A model generated the notes under the pieces. The model saw only the letters and a list, made by a program, of their open reading frames with translations. It was not told the origin of the DNA and did no database searches. Below, one piece after another: positions 11,476 to 22,922 of a stretch of 64,000 nucleotides of DNA. The stretch spans positions 23,696,707-23,760,706 of the forward strand of contig NW_024467121.1 in assembly GCF_017591425.1 (NCBI RefSeq), in the 5' to 3' direction. Both the position numbers and the translations under genes were made by a program. Within the stretch, counting starts at the first letter, position 1, and every line of letters begins with the position of its first letter. The stretch is from Ochotona curzoniae. Lineage: Eukaryota; Chordata; Mammalia; Lagomorpha; Ochotonidae.

Positions 11476-13067
11476 CAGCCTAGTCGATGACTAGATATTC
11501 TTATGTCGTTGCCACAGAAGAGAGGAAAAATGCAGTCTTCTAGTGAAAGTGGAGAATCTGTCCAAGTTTGAAACAAGGAGGACAACTTTTCACACACATT
11601 AGAAAAGGGTGCCTCGAAGGAAATGGTCCTAATGCCCTTAAGAGCTAGTACCCATGCTAAGGAACCAATTTCAAAAAAGCACCATAAATTCTTGTGAGCA
11701 ACTACTTCCAAGTCACACCTCCTAGGTAGAGCAGGGACAGCAAGGGCTCTGATATCCCCAAGAAACTGAAAGACCATAAAATGTATTGTTTAAAATCCAT
11801 TTGAGAATGAGAGGGAACACTAATTATACCCCATGTTAGTCTTACTGTGATTACTCATTGCAAACTAAGACTTTACAGTTCCCCCAAGAGAAAGGGGGAT
11901 GCTTTGACCAACAAGATTTAGAATAAGAGGCTGCCTAATTAATAATTCTATAACTTGACTTCAGAAAACCATTCCTGTCTTTATTGAAGTTTTCCTTATA
12001 AACAATATAACTTAAAAGAAACACCAAACAATGCATATTGAGGTAGACATAATTTTATTTCTTAAATCCTTCCAACTGTAACTCTACTTGAGAAATTATT
12101 TTTAATTTTAATTGCATAAAACATGGCATGAAATATCCTCAGTTTCCTAACTTCTTTTTCTCACCTCTTTCCTTCTATACCATGTTTGTTCTCCCCTTGT
12201 AGGTTCTAACTTGGTAGGTTTATTTCTATTTATTTATTTATTTTACAAACTTCAGGATTTTACAACTATAAGGGGATCTCAAATTCACTTCATCAAATGC
12301 TCTCACTTTATAATAAACATATATGCATACACATAGAAAACCTGTGAGGGCAATAAAAAATTTAAATCAGCTCATCAGGTTATATTGTAAATTACTTACA
12401 AGTCATGGCAGAGGTGAGATTAATATATTTTTATTTAGGAGATCTATTTTATAACACTGTAGAGGTAATGGAATAATTGAGTTACTAAAATAATTAATGA
12501 ATTAATTGAAAGAATTACTAAAAAAAATTAGTCAAGGAAGTGGCTAGAAAAGAATCCAGATTAACTCATGAAATACTTGCGCTAACTCTATTATATGAAA
12601 AACACTCTGCTTAGGCATGAGGTTATAGGAAGATAAATGAGGCATACTCCTTGCTCTGACTATGAAGTTCAAAATGGCCCAAACAAATGGGCGAATGTTA
12701 AAACACTTTCTAAGAATGGCACAGTGAAAAAAAAAAAAAACAACCAAAGCATAGAAAATTGAGGGCTCAGTTCTACCTGGGAGTCTTACAGCCTTGAGAA
12801 GAGTAGTTAAGCCCAATCTCATCTCTTAGCCCAATCTCTTAGTTCCCATTCAAGATGCTGATATCATTTAACCAAGCTAGCTCATAGTTATGTCTGCTTT
12901 ACAACTAGTAATAAGAGCAACAGCAGTAAAAAAAAAAAAAAATCAGTAGTTATTAAAATGGGGCTGAAGGAATTACTCACAATACCTGAAAAGTGAAATC
13001 AATTTTCTATCAACCATTAAATAAATAACCAGATTGTACTACAAACAGCCAGCAGTAAAAGGATCCA
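11476..13067. other. Intron, nothing assigned
   Basis: Long unique stretch with A-runs at about 12727-12741 and 12928-12942. ORFs of 107 and 92 codons on the minus strand have no recognisable domain or splice support. Confidence 0.4.
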
Positions 13068-13347
13068 GTTGGTTGTAGATTTGGCCTAGCAGTTACAAAG
13101 CCAGTTAAGAATTCATGTCCCAGATCAGATGCCTCCAATTCTTGCTTCTTGCCAACGAGATCGTGGGAGGGAGCAGGGGACAGTGGGTTCCTACCACTCG
13201 TGGGAGGCCAGATTGAGGTCCCAGTTCCCGGCTCCATCTTCTACCCAGTCCAAGTTGTTGTGGGCATTTAGAGAATGAACCAGCGGATGGGAGCTCTGCT
13301 GCCTGTCTGGGTGTCTCTCTGCCTCTCAAAAACAATTATAAATAAGC
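13068..13347 (+). repeat. Old C-SINE
   Basis: 'gatttggcctagcagttac' at the A-box end, 'ctcgtgggaggccagattga', 'gaatgaaccagcggatggga' and 'tgtctctctgcctctcaaaa' at the 3' end, in the expected order. 5' terminus is degraded. Confidence 0.8.
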
Positions 13348-13651
13348 TGCTGTTAACACAACCTCGTATGAATCTTGAAAATAATGCTTTTAAAAGAAGT
13401 CATACACAAAAGATATTTTCTGATTTCATACACTGTATCCTCGTAAAGTGAACAATAGAATGAAAGAATAGATTTCTGTTGCCAAGGCCAAAGGTAAGGG
13501 AGGGGCACGGGAAGGAAAGAGGCATGAGAGAAACTCCGTAGATTGATAACAATGTCCTGTGTCATACTTAGGGAGATTTTCCACAACTGTAACCTTTGCC
13601 AAGACATATTCAACTGCACATTTCACACTGGGAACTTTAAGCTTGATGTTA

Positions 13652-13944
13652 CGGTATAATAGGTTAAGACTGCCACCTGTGATGCTGGGATCCCCTATGA
13701 ATGCCCATCTGAGCCCAGGCTGCTCCACTTCTGATCCAGTTCCATGCTGGAGAACCTGGAAGATGGCCCAAGTGTGTGGGCACCTACATCTATGTGGAAG
13801 TGCAACAAAGAAGCTCCTGGTTCCTGGTTTTTACCTAGCCCATCCCTGCTACTGTGGCCATTTGGGGAGTGAACCAGAGGTCTTAAGATTCTCTGCCTCT
13901 GTCCTTCTCCATAGCTTTGCCTTTCAAATAAATAAAATTTTTTT
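13652..13944 (+). repeat. Old C-SINE, plus member of an inverted pair
   Basis: 'gctgggatcccctatgaatg', 'ctgctccacttctgatccag', 'tttggggagtgaaccagagg' and tail 'gcctttcaaataaataaaat'. Its A-rich tail runs straight into the T-rich start of an oppositely oriented copy. Confidence 0.85.
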
Positions 13945-14254
13945 TAGAGATTTATATATTTTTACTGGAAAGGCAGATTAGATTTATGGGGGAAAGGACA
14001 GACAGAAAGACCTTCTGTCTGCTAGTTCACTTCCCAAATGGCCACAACAGCTGGAGCTAAGCCAATCTGGAGCCAGGAGCCAGGAGCTTTTTAGTGGTCT
14101 CCTGCGGGGTGCATGGGCCATCCTCTACTGCTTTCCCAGGCCACAGGCAGGGAGCTGGATGGGAAGCAGGCTGCTGGGATTAGAACTGGCACCCATATAG
14201 GATCCTGAGGTGTACAAGTTGAGAATTTAGCCATTGAGCCATCATCCCAGGTCC
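13945..14254 (-). repeat. C-SINE, minus member of an inverted pair
   Basis: Starts 'agagatttatatatttttac' with 'tggaaaggcagatta', then 'tgctttcccaggccacaggc' and 'ggcacccatataggatcc', ending 'catcccaggtcc'. Tail-to-tail with the preceding copy, giving a ~300-bp imperfect inverted repeat. Confidence 0.88.
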
Positions 14255-14785
14255 AAAATAAATCAATCTTTTTAAAAAACGGTTCTGCATAAGTCATTTT
14301 ACATTCCTGATCCTTAACTTTTGTATCATTTATAATGATAAATTTTTAAAAATGTTCACACCATGGAGAAAAGATGATTTGCTAAATAGATTTTTAAGGT
14401 GCATTTAAAGTTTTATAGCAAGATTGAGGAGTCAAGAGTTTCTGGTGATAGTAAAGTTCAACAACGAGATGGGAAAGAGATTATGAAAGTTTTTCAACTC
14501 CGAGAACCAGAATCTGAGGGGGCAGTGATTGTGGCAGCAGTTCCACCTGCTGTATGCCGGCTCTCCTTTTACTCACATCTGAAGTGCTGGTATCATACAT
14601 ACAACCACTTTTGGTTAAAAGGTACCTTCCTTCTAAAAATTATTTGCTTTTATTTGAAAGGCAGAGCAATACTAATACTATTAGTACAATATAGAGAGGT
14701 TTATGATAATACCATGTTGTTGTGGCAAACTTTGGGGAACATGTATGACATGCTTAATAAATGAAAATTATTATTGAAAATTGTT
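14255..14785. other. Intron; possible C-SINE tail fragment
   Basis: At about 14634-14702 'ttgcttttatttgaaaggca' looks like the 3' end of a minus-oriented old C-SINE; the rest is unassigned. 14776-14785 (gaaaattgtt) is the left target-site copy of the next element. Confidence 0.4.
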
Positions 14786-15119
14786 TTTTAAAAGATTTAT
14801 TATTATTATTATTATTATTTTTTATTGGAAAGGCGGATATACAGAGAGGAGAGACAGAGAGGAACATCTTCCATCCAATGATTCACTCCCCAAGTGAGCA
14901 CAACGGCCGATGCTATGCCGATCCCAAGCCAGGAGCCTCTTCTGGGTCTCCCACGCTGGTGCAGGGTCTCAAAGCTTTGGGCCGTCCTCGACTGCTTTCC
15001 CGGGCCACAGGCAGGGAGATGGAAGGGAAGCGGGGCTACTGGGATAGAACCGGCGCCCATATGGGATCCCGGGCGTGCAAGGTGAGGACATTAACCACTT
15101 GCGCCACCGCGCCGGGCCC
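14786..15119 (-). mobile_element. Young C-SINE with target-site duplication
   Basis: Near-consensus copy of the young pika C-SINE family in minus orientation, with a (TTA)n-rich head at 14802-14820 corresponding to its tail, and ending 'ccgcgccgggcccg'. The 10-bp sequence gaaaattgtt flanks it at 14776-14785 and 15120-15129, consistent with L1-type target-primed insertion. Pol III box B complement lies within 'gggatagaaccggcgcccat'. ORFs of 60-135 codons across it are artefacts. Confidence 0.95.
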
Positions 15120-15268
15120 GAAAATTGTTGAAGAAATAGAAAAGCATCAGAGGTTGGGTCAATTTTGAATTTAGACACATGATATTCAATTGTTTTCATA
15201 ATGGGGATATTAGTTTTGATCACCCAGGTAAAATCATCAATGTAATGGAAAACACTTTTGGTTTTGTG

Positions 15269-15546
15269 TTTCATTTTATTTATTTAAAGGAATTAGAGAG
15301 AGAGAGGTCTTGCATCTGCTGGTGTACTCCCCGAACGGCTGCACTGACTGAGACTGGTACAAGCTGAAGTTAGGAGCTTCTCCTGTGTCTCCCATATGGA
15401 TGTCGGGACCATCCTCTGCTGCCTTCCCAGGCCATAAGCAGGGAGCTGGATGGGAAGTAGAGCAGCTTGGACATGAACTGGTGCCCATATGGGATCCCAT
15501 TGCTTGGAGGTAGAGGTTTAGCCAACTGAACCATTGTGTTGGACCC
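15269..15546 (-). repeat. C-SINE, moderately diverged
   Basis: 'tttatttatttaaaggaatt' tail complement, 'gtgtctcccatatggatgtc', 'ccttcccaggccataagcag' and 'ggtgcccatatgggatccca', ending 'ttgtgttggaccc'. Older than the copy at 14786 but well preserved. Confidence 0.88.
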
Positions 15547-16460
15547 AACCACTATTTGTTTTCATGTTCAACTTACCCTGAAATAGGACAATGTTTCTTG
15601 TATGACACTGTCCACTATTCTTGCATATTTCTAGATAATTGCATGCTGATCTCGTACTGTTCCTGTATTAGTCTTAGAACCAGTATTTGTCTTAGGAATT
15701 CATTTTGTGCCTTTTACTAAAGAACAGTATGTAAGAAGAATAATCTCTCAGTTGATGCCCACTGCTTCTAGATCATCTTAATAGACTAAATCATTACATG
15801 AATATGTGTACAAATGTACAAATAATAAAAGTATTTGTTCAAAAGAGTATATACAATACATTATGTATATACAATATGTTCAAAAGAATATATACAAATA
15901 CATTGTAAATGATATTTCAAATTGAAATGCAGCAACACAGAACCTATCAGCTGACCTTGTTATTTTCTTTAATGGTAAGAAACTTGGCTTTCATTATCTT
16001 CAACATATTTACTCATTTGCTCAAACTTGAAATACACTGAAAATAATTTCAAAATTGCTAATGTATAGAAAATCTACCAGTACCTAAAATTTGCTTAGTT
16101 TTCTTCCACAAATGTGTATACATGTGAACATATATATGTATGTATATACATGACTTACATATATGTGTATATATGTAAAACACATATATATAAAATATAT
16201 ATAATTTTCAGTTGCTTTTTCTTTGTCATGGGAAGTTTATATCTTAAGAGCCAGTAGAGTATTAAAGTTTCACCAAGTAGAGAGTTAAAATATGGCATCT
16301 GGCTTCACGACCTATGTGACTATGGACAAATAACTCTGCTCCTTTAAACCTAGGGCTATCTATTAAAAAGGGTAGACAAAAATCCTGCCTTAAATAATTG
16401 ATCATTTTAATAAACTGCTACATATTAATATTACTGTAAGCTAAGCTGTTTCCATACATT
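15547..16460. other. Intron with AT-rich simple repeats
   Basis: Contains an imperfect tandem duplication of a ~41-bp unit at 15837-15912 (both copies start gttcaaaag) and a TATG/ATAC-rich tract at about 16105-16205. Nothing else assigned. Confidence 0.55.
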
Positions 16461-16640
16461 TTCAAGGAGAATAAAAGAGGGACAGACAAAGAGAGATTGT
16501 TCATTTAACTGATTTGCTCTTCCCAAAAAGAGAAATAGCCAAGTTGAAGCCAGCAGCCAGGAACCAAATATGTCCACATTCCCCAGCTATTAAGGGTCTA
16601 GCCAGAAAATTCTGGGCTCTATCACTCTGAAGATCACACA
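16461..16640 (-). repeat. Old C-SINE fragment (degraded)
   Basis: 'gggacagacaaagagagatt', 'gatttgctcttcccaaaaag' and 'gaagccagcagccaggaacc' follow the minus C-SINE order, but the 5' third is hardly recognisable. Confidence 0.55.
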
Positions 16641-17764
16641 ACAAATCTCCATAATTTCTTATTTTATCCAGGATGCAGAGAAATGACAGAAAGCAGAAAA
16701 AAACAAGAGTCTTATTTCAATTATCTCTAAGATACTTAAAAACCCATATTATCCATCTTGACAGCTAAATCCCAAGATAGTTCTTCTTTTTCTTTTCTAT
16801 TTGTTCCACATAAAATCGAATCACTTCCTACTTCAACAAAACCATCAATTGGTTGAGTCTTTCTCAAAGACATTTTGAAACTTAAAAACTCAAAGAAACT
16901 ATTCCATACTGAATATGGAAAGAATTACATCTATTGCCTCTATTGGATAGAAACTCCTAGCAAAGACAAGACGTGCACCCAAATGCATGGAAAACAGAGA
17001 CCTTTGCTTTGTCCACTAATTTATCTTAGGAACTTGGAATCGTGCCTGATATACAGCTGTCCAGTCAACAAATATTTGGACACATGAATGGATAACCTAT
17101 GGATTTAACTGTCCTCCTGTCTACCAACCAGAAGAGAGTGCGATAATGTCTATTTTTGCCAAGATTTTAGTTTTATTGTCACCAATAAGAATAACAAAAG
17201 AAATAATAAAATTAACAGCATGTTGTCTTCCATATTTGATAGGAAGTAAAAGTCCTGTGCTGTGTCCTATTAAATTGAAGAACAGTAGAAATAGTCAAAA
17301 GAAACAAACAGGAGAAGGAAAATACAAAAGACAGGGATTTCTTAATCCCTACATGCTCAAAGATGAGAAGAACTTCATGCATCACACATATTTCTAGAAT
17401 AAATTACATCTATTCTCCTTACTGCAAAGTATGTCAGAACTTAAATTGTTCAAAGATGAATTACAAGATCAGAGCATGAATCACTTCCAGGAAAGTAAGC
17501 AGAAACAGAAAGGTGGTCAACTTTTTTCAAAATAATACATTTAAAGGAAAGGAAGCATTTAATACAAACACTTCTAAAAATAATTCTCCACCTAAAAAGG
17601 CTCTTACAGCATTTCCCAAATAATATGAAACCTTACTATCAATCAAAGGAAGTTATGCTTGACTAGATACAGTTCCTATTACACTTGTATAATTCACATC
17701 TACTTAAAGCAAAACCACAGACTTACTATCATATGTCTGTGCTTTCTATTTAAATACAAGGCAG
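16641..17764. other. Intron, nothing recognised
   Basis: Unique AT-rich sequence; ORFs of 70 and 83 codons on the plus strand have no supporting features. Confidence 0.4.
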
Positions 17765-17990
17765 ATTCAAATGCACTGACCTCTCTTTTCTTCAAAACAA
17801 GTCTGTGAGACAGGGAGATGGAGCAGTTTTCCCTGTTAGTTACACAAGACATTTCAAGTTCAGGGAATTAAGAGATTTGCCTAAAGCCATACTGCTAGTA
17901 AGTGACAGAACTGGAACAAAAACCTGTCTTCTCACTCCAAGTTCAATGTTCTTTCCATTTCACAGCACCACCTCACATGAGGTGTTTGTT
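17765..17990 (-). repeat. MIR SINE
   Basis: 'taagagatttgcctaaagcc' then 'actgctagtaagtgacagaa' and 'caagttcaatgttctttcca' match the minus-strand MIR core and 5' part well. Confidence 0.78.
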
Positions 17991-17999
17991 TAATCTAAC

Positions 18000-18730
18000 A
18001 GTGCAGTGCTCATTCATACTTAAGGAACTACTTTGTGCCAAGCACACAAGTACAGGGATACATCAGTATATAAGACACAAGCCATACCCTCCTAGAATTT
18101 GAGGTCCAGTGAACAAAGTAAATAGGTTTAGAAGATGGCACTAAAATAGCATGTTAAATATGAAAACAGAATTAAGTTCCAGTTATCATAGACTAAGAGC
18201 TAAGGAGTGGCTAGAGACAGTGAGGGGTAAATTCATGAAGCATAAAAAATTAGAAGCTTAAAATATGAGTGGGAATAAGACATACAAAGAATGAGGAGAA
18301 AATTATTACAAGTGAGGTGGACAGCATGCACAAAGACCCAGGGAGGAGAGAGAACCCAGGTGCCTTTGGAAAACTGCAAACAGTTTTGGCATGACTGCAG
18401 GCTGGAATATATATGTTGTGGGATAGCAGTGAGCAGTTGGTAGTGCGGAGATTATTGAAGAAAGATGAGAATGGAGATGTAGGCAGAAGCCAGAACATGA
18501 AGCTATTTTTAAGGCCCTTATCCTGAGGGAAATAGGGAGCCAATGTAGGGTTTTAAGCAGGGGAGTGTTGTGATCACACTCGTGCTTTAGAAAGATCACT
18601 CTGGCTGCAGTGTGGGGAACAGATGGAGAAGGGACAACATTAGAAACAAGGAAAGCACTTATTACTACGGCAATAGTAAGAGCAATTTCTGTAATGGTTT
18701 CTTTAGCTATGGAAGATACCATAGGTAGCT
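18000..18730 (-). repeat. L2 LINE 3' end (~0.7 kb)
   Basis: Starts with 'actttgtgccaagcacacaa' (complement of the L2 3' terminus), then 'gcaaagacccagggaggaga', 'ggttttaagcaggggagtgt', 'agaaagatcactctggctgc' in the order of an inverted L2 3' end. The 138- and 97-codon minus-strand ORFs over it are remnants of L2 and/or chance. Confidence 0.8.
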
Positions 18731-19473
18731 ACCGAGAGTCAACAGCCATCAAATATGCACCTCCCTAATTTTTAGCCTGAAGGTTTGTCTTTTTTTTTGT
18801 TGTTGCTTTTTCGTAACAGTTCAGGCTGTCTGATGTACTAAGAGACTGCAGGGAGCAAAGTTCCCAGGAGATAGTAAAGCATTCCCACCTCCTGTTTTAT
18901 AATTCCACATGCACAATTCACCACACTCAATTCAGGACAAATATACAATTACATAAACTAAATGAGATGATGATTTTGCCCTTGATCTATATGTTGTCAA
19001 AAATTCACATCTCTGCTTTGCCTGTATGAACTGATGACTTTAGCCTATTATTACGTTCTGTGAAAATATCAGCTTATGGAAATATTCCTAGTAATTGATA
19101 CCTCTGATGAGCAACTTCAAAACAGATATCAGTAGGATTAATAGACACAATGGCCTTTCTGTAACTGTCACTAGATGTCCATTGTCATTATCAAACTGAG
19201 TCTGTTACAAGAATTTCTATTATTTTATAAATCAGTTTTACAAATTACTCAAATATTTGATAAATTAGTTTCTAGGATCCACTATGCTGAACATGTTTAC
19301 TCTGCAATATCTCTAGCAGTAAGAATGTTTATGAAATATACTTTATATTTTATTTCTATAGTATGATAGAGTAATATTTCACTTTTCTGGCATGCTGGAA
19401 GTTGAAGTGGAACAGATAACAGGATTTTCTAGGAACTGGATTCACCATTCTGATCATTTGCAGTAAAATATAT
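18731..19473. other. Intron, nothing recognised
   Basis: Unique AT-rich sequence with a T-run at 18791-18799. Confidence 0.4.
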
Positions 19474-19576
19474 CCAAAGTAAGTTCATGGAAAAAGGGCA
19501 TGAAAAAATTTCTTTTTCCATGAATTGCATTTTTCATAATATGCTTTTAATAAGCTTTTGAAGAACCCTCACATAT
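19474..19576 (+). mobile_element. Short mariner-type element, degraded
   Basis: 'taagttcatggaaaaagggc' on the left and 'ttttgaagaaccctc' on the right fit the terminal inverted repeats of the copy at 49990-50111; the centre is shortened. Confidence 0.5.
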
Positions 19577-19720
19577 TAATGACATCTCTGCCTTCCTATT
19601 CACTGCTACCACAGGATGCTCCTGGAGGTCACTGCTCATTACTCTGTCTTCAAAGTACCCAGCACAGTCCTGGCAACCAAAGATCCTAAGTAACATTCAT
19701 TGCAATAAAGGGACCCGAAG
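19577..19720 (+). repeat. L2-like 3' fragment
   Basis: 'tcattactctgtcttcaaag' followed by 'acccagcacagtcctggcaa' and 'aacattcattgcaataaa' resembles the L2 terminus ('cccagcacagtgcctggcac..caataaat'). Confidence 0.5.
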
Positions 19721-19851
19721 CTGTTCTAAAGAACCAACAGAGCATGCAGAAACGCACTGATCTGCTTCTACAATGGTATATTCACTGTTTTGGTATATAT
19801 GTCTGATTGCCACTGCTTTGGTTTGTTCTTAACATTTTTTGGCTTATCTTT

Positions 19852-20150
19852 ATTTTAAAGATTAAAGTATTTATTTGAAAGAGACAAAGACAAAGCCAGA
19901 GAAGAAATCTTCTATCCTCTGGTTCACTCCCCAAATGGCTCTAACAGTTGGAGATGGGCCAGGCTGAAGCCAGAAGCCAGGAATTTCATCGGGTCTTCCA
20001 GGTGGGTGTTGGGGCCTAAGTACTTGAGCTGTCTTCCGTTGCTCTCTCAGATGCATTAGCAAGGGCTGGATGGGAGGCAGAACAACCAGGACTTGAACTG
20101 GTTTTCTGATGTGATAAGTTACCTTAGCTCACTGCACCATGCTGGGTCCT
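19852..20150 (-). repeat. Old C-SINE, full length
   Basis: 'aagtatttatttgaaagag', 'ggttcactccccaaatggct', 'gaagccagaagccaggaatt', 'gtcttccaggtgggtgttgg', ending 'accatgctgggtcc'. Minus orientation; the 63-codon ORF is a by-product. Confidence 0.88.
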
Positions 20151-21074
20151 TTGTGCTTGTTATTTGCTGTATCATCTAACAGTGATGTCTTAAGCTGCCT
20201 ATTGATTCTGCACAGAAAAGCAGAAGAACTTTGCAATTGTTATTTGTTCAAAAAATGCTCTTTAAATTTGTATTTCAGTTAATAAGTATGTTCCAATTGA
20301 CTGAATTAACCAAAAGTCTATGTCTGAGTAAGTGAGGGAATTGCTGTAATATAGAAGTTATTCATTATTGCTGAAATGGTGAACATTTGATTAGACACTC
20401 AACATGTTTGTCAATAGAAATCAATGTAATATTCCATGACTACTAACCTTGCCTTGTTAACAAAAACACAGTAGTTCACTTTAAAGCTTGGTTGAAATCT
20501 CTGCAGCCTGTGCATCACTGCACATTCTGGAGCTGCAGAGTAGTCCAGTGCTAGTATTTACAACAGAGAAAACCCACCTACTAAGTCCAGATTCCTATTC
20601 CAGTATTCTTACTCTCCTCAGGAAATCACTGTTCTGTCACATCAGTTAGGTCATTGTCTTCATTAAAACATTTCACCTGTTAGTCATTTCATGACTTAGC
20701 ATTATTTCTACTTGACATTGTAGCAATGACTTGGGACTATTTGAGGCAACATTTTCAGTTGTGACCTCTGCTTAAGTAACATAAATGCTGAATTTCCATC
20801 TTAGTTTAGCCTTGTCTTGGTTATCTGTCCATATCATTTCTACAGAGCTGCCCTCTTCACTCTGGAAGATCTGATTCTTCCTTTACATAAGTCTTTTTTT
20901 CAAATTCATTTGCATAGAGAATCTGCTCTAAGCCTACTCAAACCAGAGGAAGATATGCCATAAGAAAAGGAATATAGGTCACTGGAATCCTAAAATACCT
21001 CTATAACAATGGCACAATGCAACTCAGCTGCATTGCCAGCAAGACTTGGTCAACTCATTTGTAGAAGAGGAGAC
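20151..21074. other. Intron, nothing recognised
   Basis: Unique sequence; no repeat family or exon assigned. Confidence 0.4.
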
Positions 21075-21258
21075 AGAAGTAGAGAGAACTGCCTTGGCTA
21101 TATCCCAGACTTGGCATCCAAGTTTAAATTCCCTCAATTATTAGTTATGTACCCTAAGCAAGTCACAAATGCTTGAATCCAGTTTTCTTGAATGACAAAT
21201 AGGGTCAGTAACAGTACTACTCCTTATAAGATCGAGAATAATGGATATATTCCTTTTG
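21075..21258 (+). repeat. MIR-like fragment
   Basis: 'cagacttggcatccaagttt' and 'tagttatgtaccctaagcaa' followed by 'aaatagggtcagtaacagta' follow the plus MIR order (box B, core, 'aaaatggggataataata'). A C-SINE sits immediately to the right. Confidence 0.55.
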
Positions 21259-21547
21259 TTAAAAAATGTATTTATTGATTTGAAAATCAGAGAGAGAGAC
21301 TTTTCATTCACTGATTCACTTCCTAAATATTTGCAACAGCCAAGCTGAGACCAAGCCAAAGCTGGGAGCCAGGTTTCCCATATGGGTTGCAGGGGTCCAG
21401 GTACTTGAGGTATCATACGCTATAACCAAGGCATATTAGCGAGAAGCAGGGTGAGAATCAGAGTAGCATGGATTTGAACTGGCACTCTGATATGGGATGC
21501 AGGTGTTCCAAGCAATTACCTAACTTGCTGTGTTACAATGTCTGCTC
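21259..21547 (-). repeat. Old C-SINE
   Basis: 'gtatttattgatttgaaaat', 'agccaaagctgggagccagg', 'tttcccatatgggttgcagg' and the end 'tgttacaatgtctgctct'. Minus orientation. Confidence 0.82.
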
Positions 21548-21734
21548 TGATAAAGCACTAATGCAGCACACAGACACATATTCAAAAGCACTGTTTGGTA
21601 TCCTTATTGATGTTATTTCCATGAAGATGACTACTCAGAGTAAACTATCAATATAGCTACCTAAAAGACAAATAATCACTAGGAAAGAATAAAAGATTTT
21701 CCTCAGTTACTGATAAAAGCTACACAAGGAGAGT

Positions 21735-21935
21735 TGGTGTTGCATGTCGGAGGTGAGCTTGGGCTTTGGACATAAAAGCCTAACTCTGACCCCTGGTTTC
21801 GACATGGACTAGCTGTGTGACTCTGAGTAGACTTAATCTCAGCTTCAGTCTTTACTATCTCACTTAGAAAATGATACTACCATGATTATATGAGATACTT
21901 TACATAAAATAAAAAGCAATGCCCAGTCCACATTA
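21735..21935 (+). repeat. MIR SINE
   Basis: 'gagcttgggctttggacata', 'catggactagctgtgtgact', 'aaaatgatactaccatgatt' and 'aaagcaatgcccagtcca' follow the plus MIR consensus from the tRNA-like head to the 3' end. Confidence 0.78.
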
Positions 21936-21944
21936 CCATTTAAA

Positions 21945-22135
21945 GTGTGTCTGAATTCAATGACAGACTGGCATCTAGTTGTTCAATTGTCAAATTTATT
22001 TCCAACAACTCTTGACATTTCACAACAAAGATGGGACAGTAAGATGGAGAATTTACTGTAATGTGATGCCGGTAGAGTTCACTGTTTATTTGCTCTTCAA
22101 GTGATGGGCAGCAAGTGGCAGCTTTCTCCACCCTA
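21945..22135. repeat. Unclassified dispersed repeat, copy A
   Basis: Shares a ~90-bp diverged similarity with 24175-24290: both have 'gaattcaat/taattcaat', 'ctggcatcta/tgggcatcta', 'tgtcaaatttatt/tgtcaaattcatt' and 'aaagatggga/caaagttggga' in order. I cannot name the family. Confidence 0.45.
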
Positions 22136-22348
22136 TTTTTTCTACTCAAAGTGGCATTTTTTTCAGCAAAGCTTAATTAAATTTGAGTCATGGCTGCTGC
22201 CTCCAAAGTTCAAGAAAAAGCAGGTATGAATTTTTTGTTCTAATGATTTTTTCATTGTTACAAAAATAGAATTCTGGGTTTAAACTCACACTAGGCATTA
22301 TGCAGAAGCTGGGAGAACTGGGTAACTAAAGTCTACTGCTCTGAGGTC

Positions 22349-22922
22349 CAGGACAGAACTGGCCAGATGTGGCTATTGAGCACTTAAAATTTTTTCGTGG
22401 GGCCCAGCGCGGTGGCGCAAGTGGTTAAAGGTCCTCGCCTTGCACGCCCGGGATCCCATATGGGCGCTGGTTCTAATCCCGGCAGCCCCGCTTCCCTTCC
22501 AGCTCCCTGCCTGTGGCCCGGGAAAGCAGTCGAGGATGGCCCAAAGCTTTGGGAACCTGCACCCGCGTGGGAGACCCAGAAGAGGCTCCTGGCTTGGGAT
22601 CGGCATAGTATCGGCCAGTTGCGCTCACTTGGGGAGTGAATCATTGGACGGAAGATCTTCCTCTCTGTCTCTCCTCTCTGTATATCCGCCTTTCCAATAA
22701 AAAAATAATAAAAATAAATCTTTAAAAAAATTTTTTTTCGTGATAATCTGTGACATTAATCACATCCTATGATACTGATTTCTCTACAGTGGGTAACATA
22801 AATCATTATTAAAATTAATTATACCCATCCCCCTTTTAAAATTATGCTACTTGGAAATTTTAAATTTTGTATGTGACTTGCATTTTGTGAGTCCCATTAT
22901 ATTTCTGTCGGACAACACTGGT
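22349..22922. mobile_element. hAT-type (MER-like) DNA transposon remnant, interrupted by a SINE
   Basis: 'agatgtggctattgagcact' on the left and 'aattttaaattttgtatgtg' with 'cattatatttctgtcggaca' on the right match, from memory, a non-autonomous mammalian hAT element whose ends read 'tggctattgagcac' and 'atatttctattggacagcgctg'. The young C-SINE at 22400-22726 splits it. The exact subfamily is not claimed. Confidence 0.55.
22400..22726 (+). mobile_element. Young C-SINE with target-site duplication
   Basis: Near-consensus: begins 'ggcccagcgcggtggcgcaa' (box A region), box B-like 'ggttctaatcccggc' at 22469-22483, 'gccgcgaggatggcccaaag'-type centre and 3' end 'tgtatatccgcctttccaat' plus A-rich tail. 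Flanked by AAAA(T)nCGTG at about 22386-22399 and 22727-22742, differing only in T-run length (6 versus 8). ORFs of 77-86 codons on both strands are artefacts. Confidence 0.95.

Noticed and set aside
14761..15168. 135-codon plus-strand ORF
   Set aside because: It is made almost entirely of the young C-SINE at 14786-15119.
18306..18722. 138-codon minus-strand ORF
   Set aside because: Lies in the inverted L2 3' end and carries no intact L2 domain.
22400..22726. Possible tRNA gene suggested by box A/B-like words
   Set aside because: The words belong to the tRNA-derived head of the C-SINE; the sequence does not fold as a complete tRNA and is flanked by a target-site duplication.
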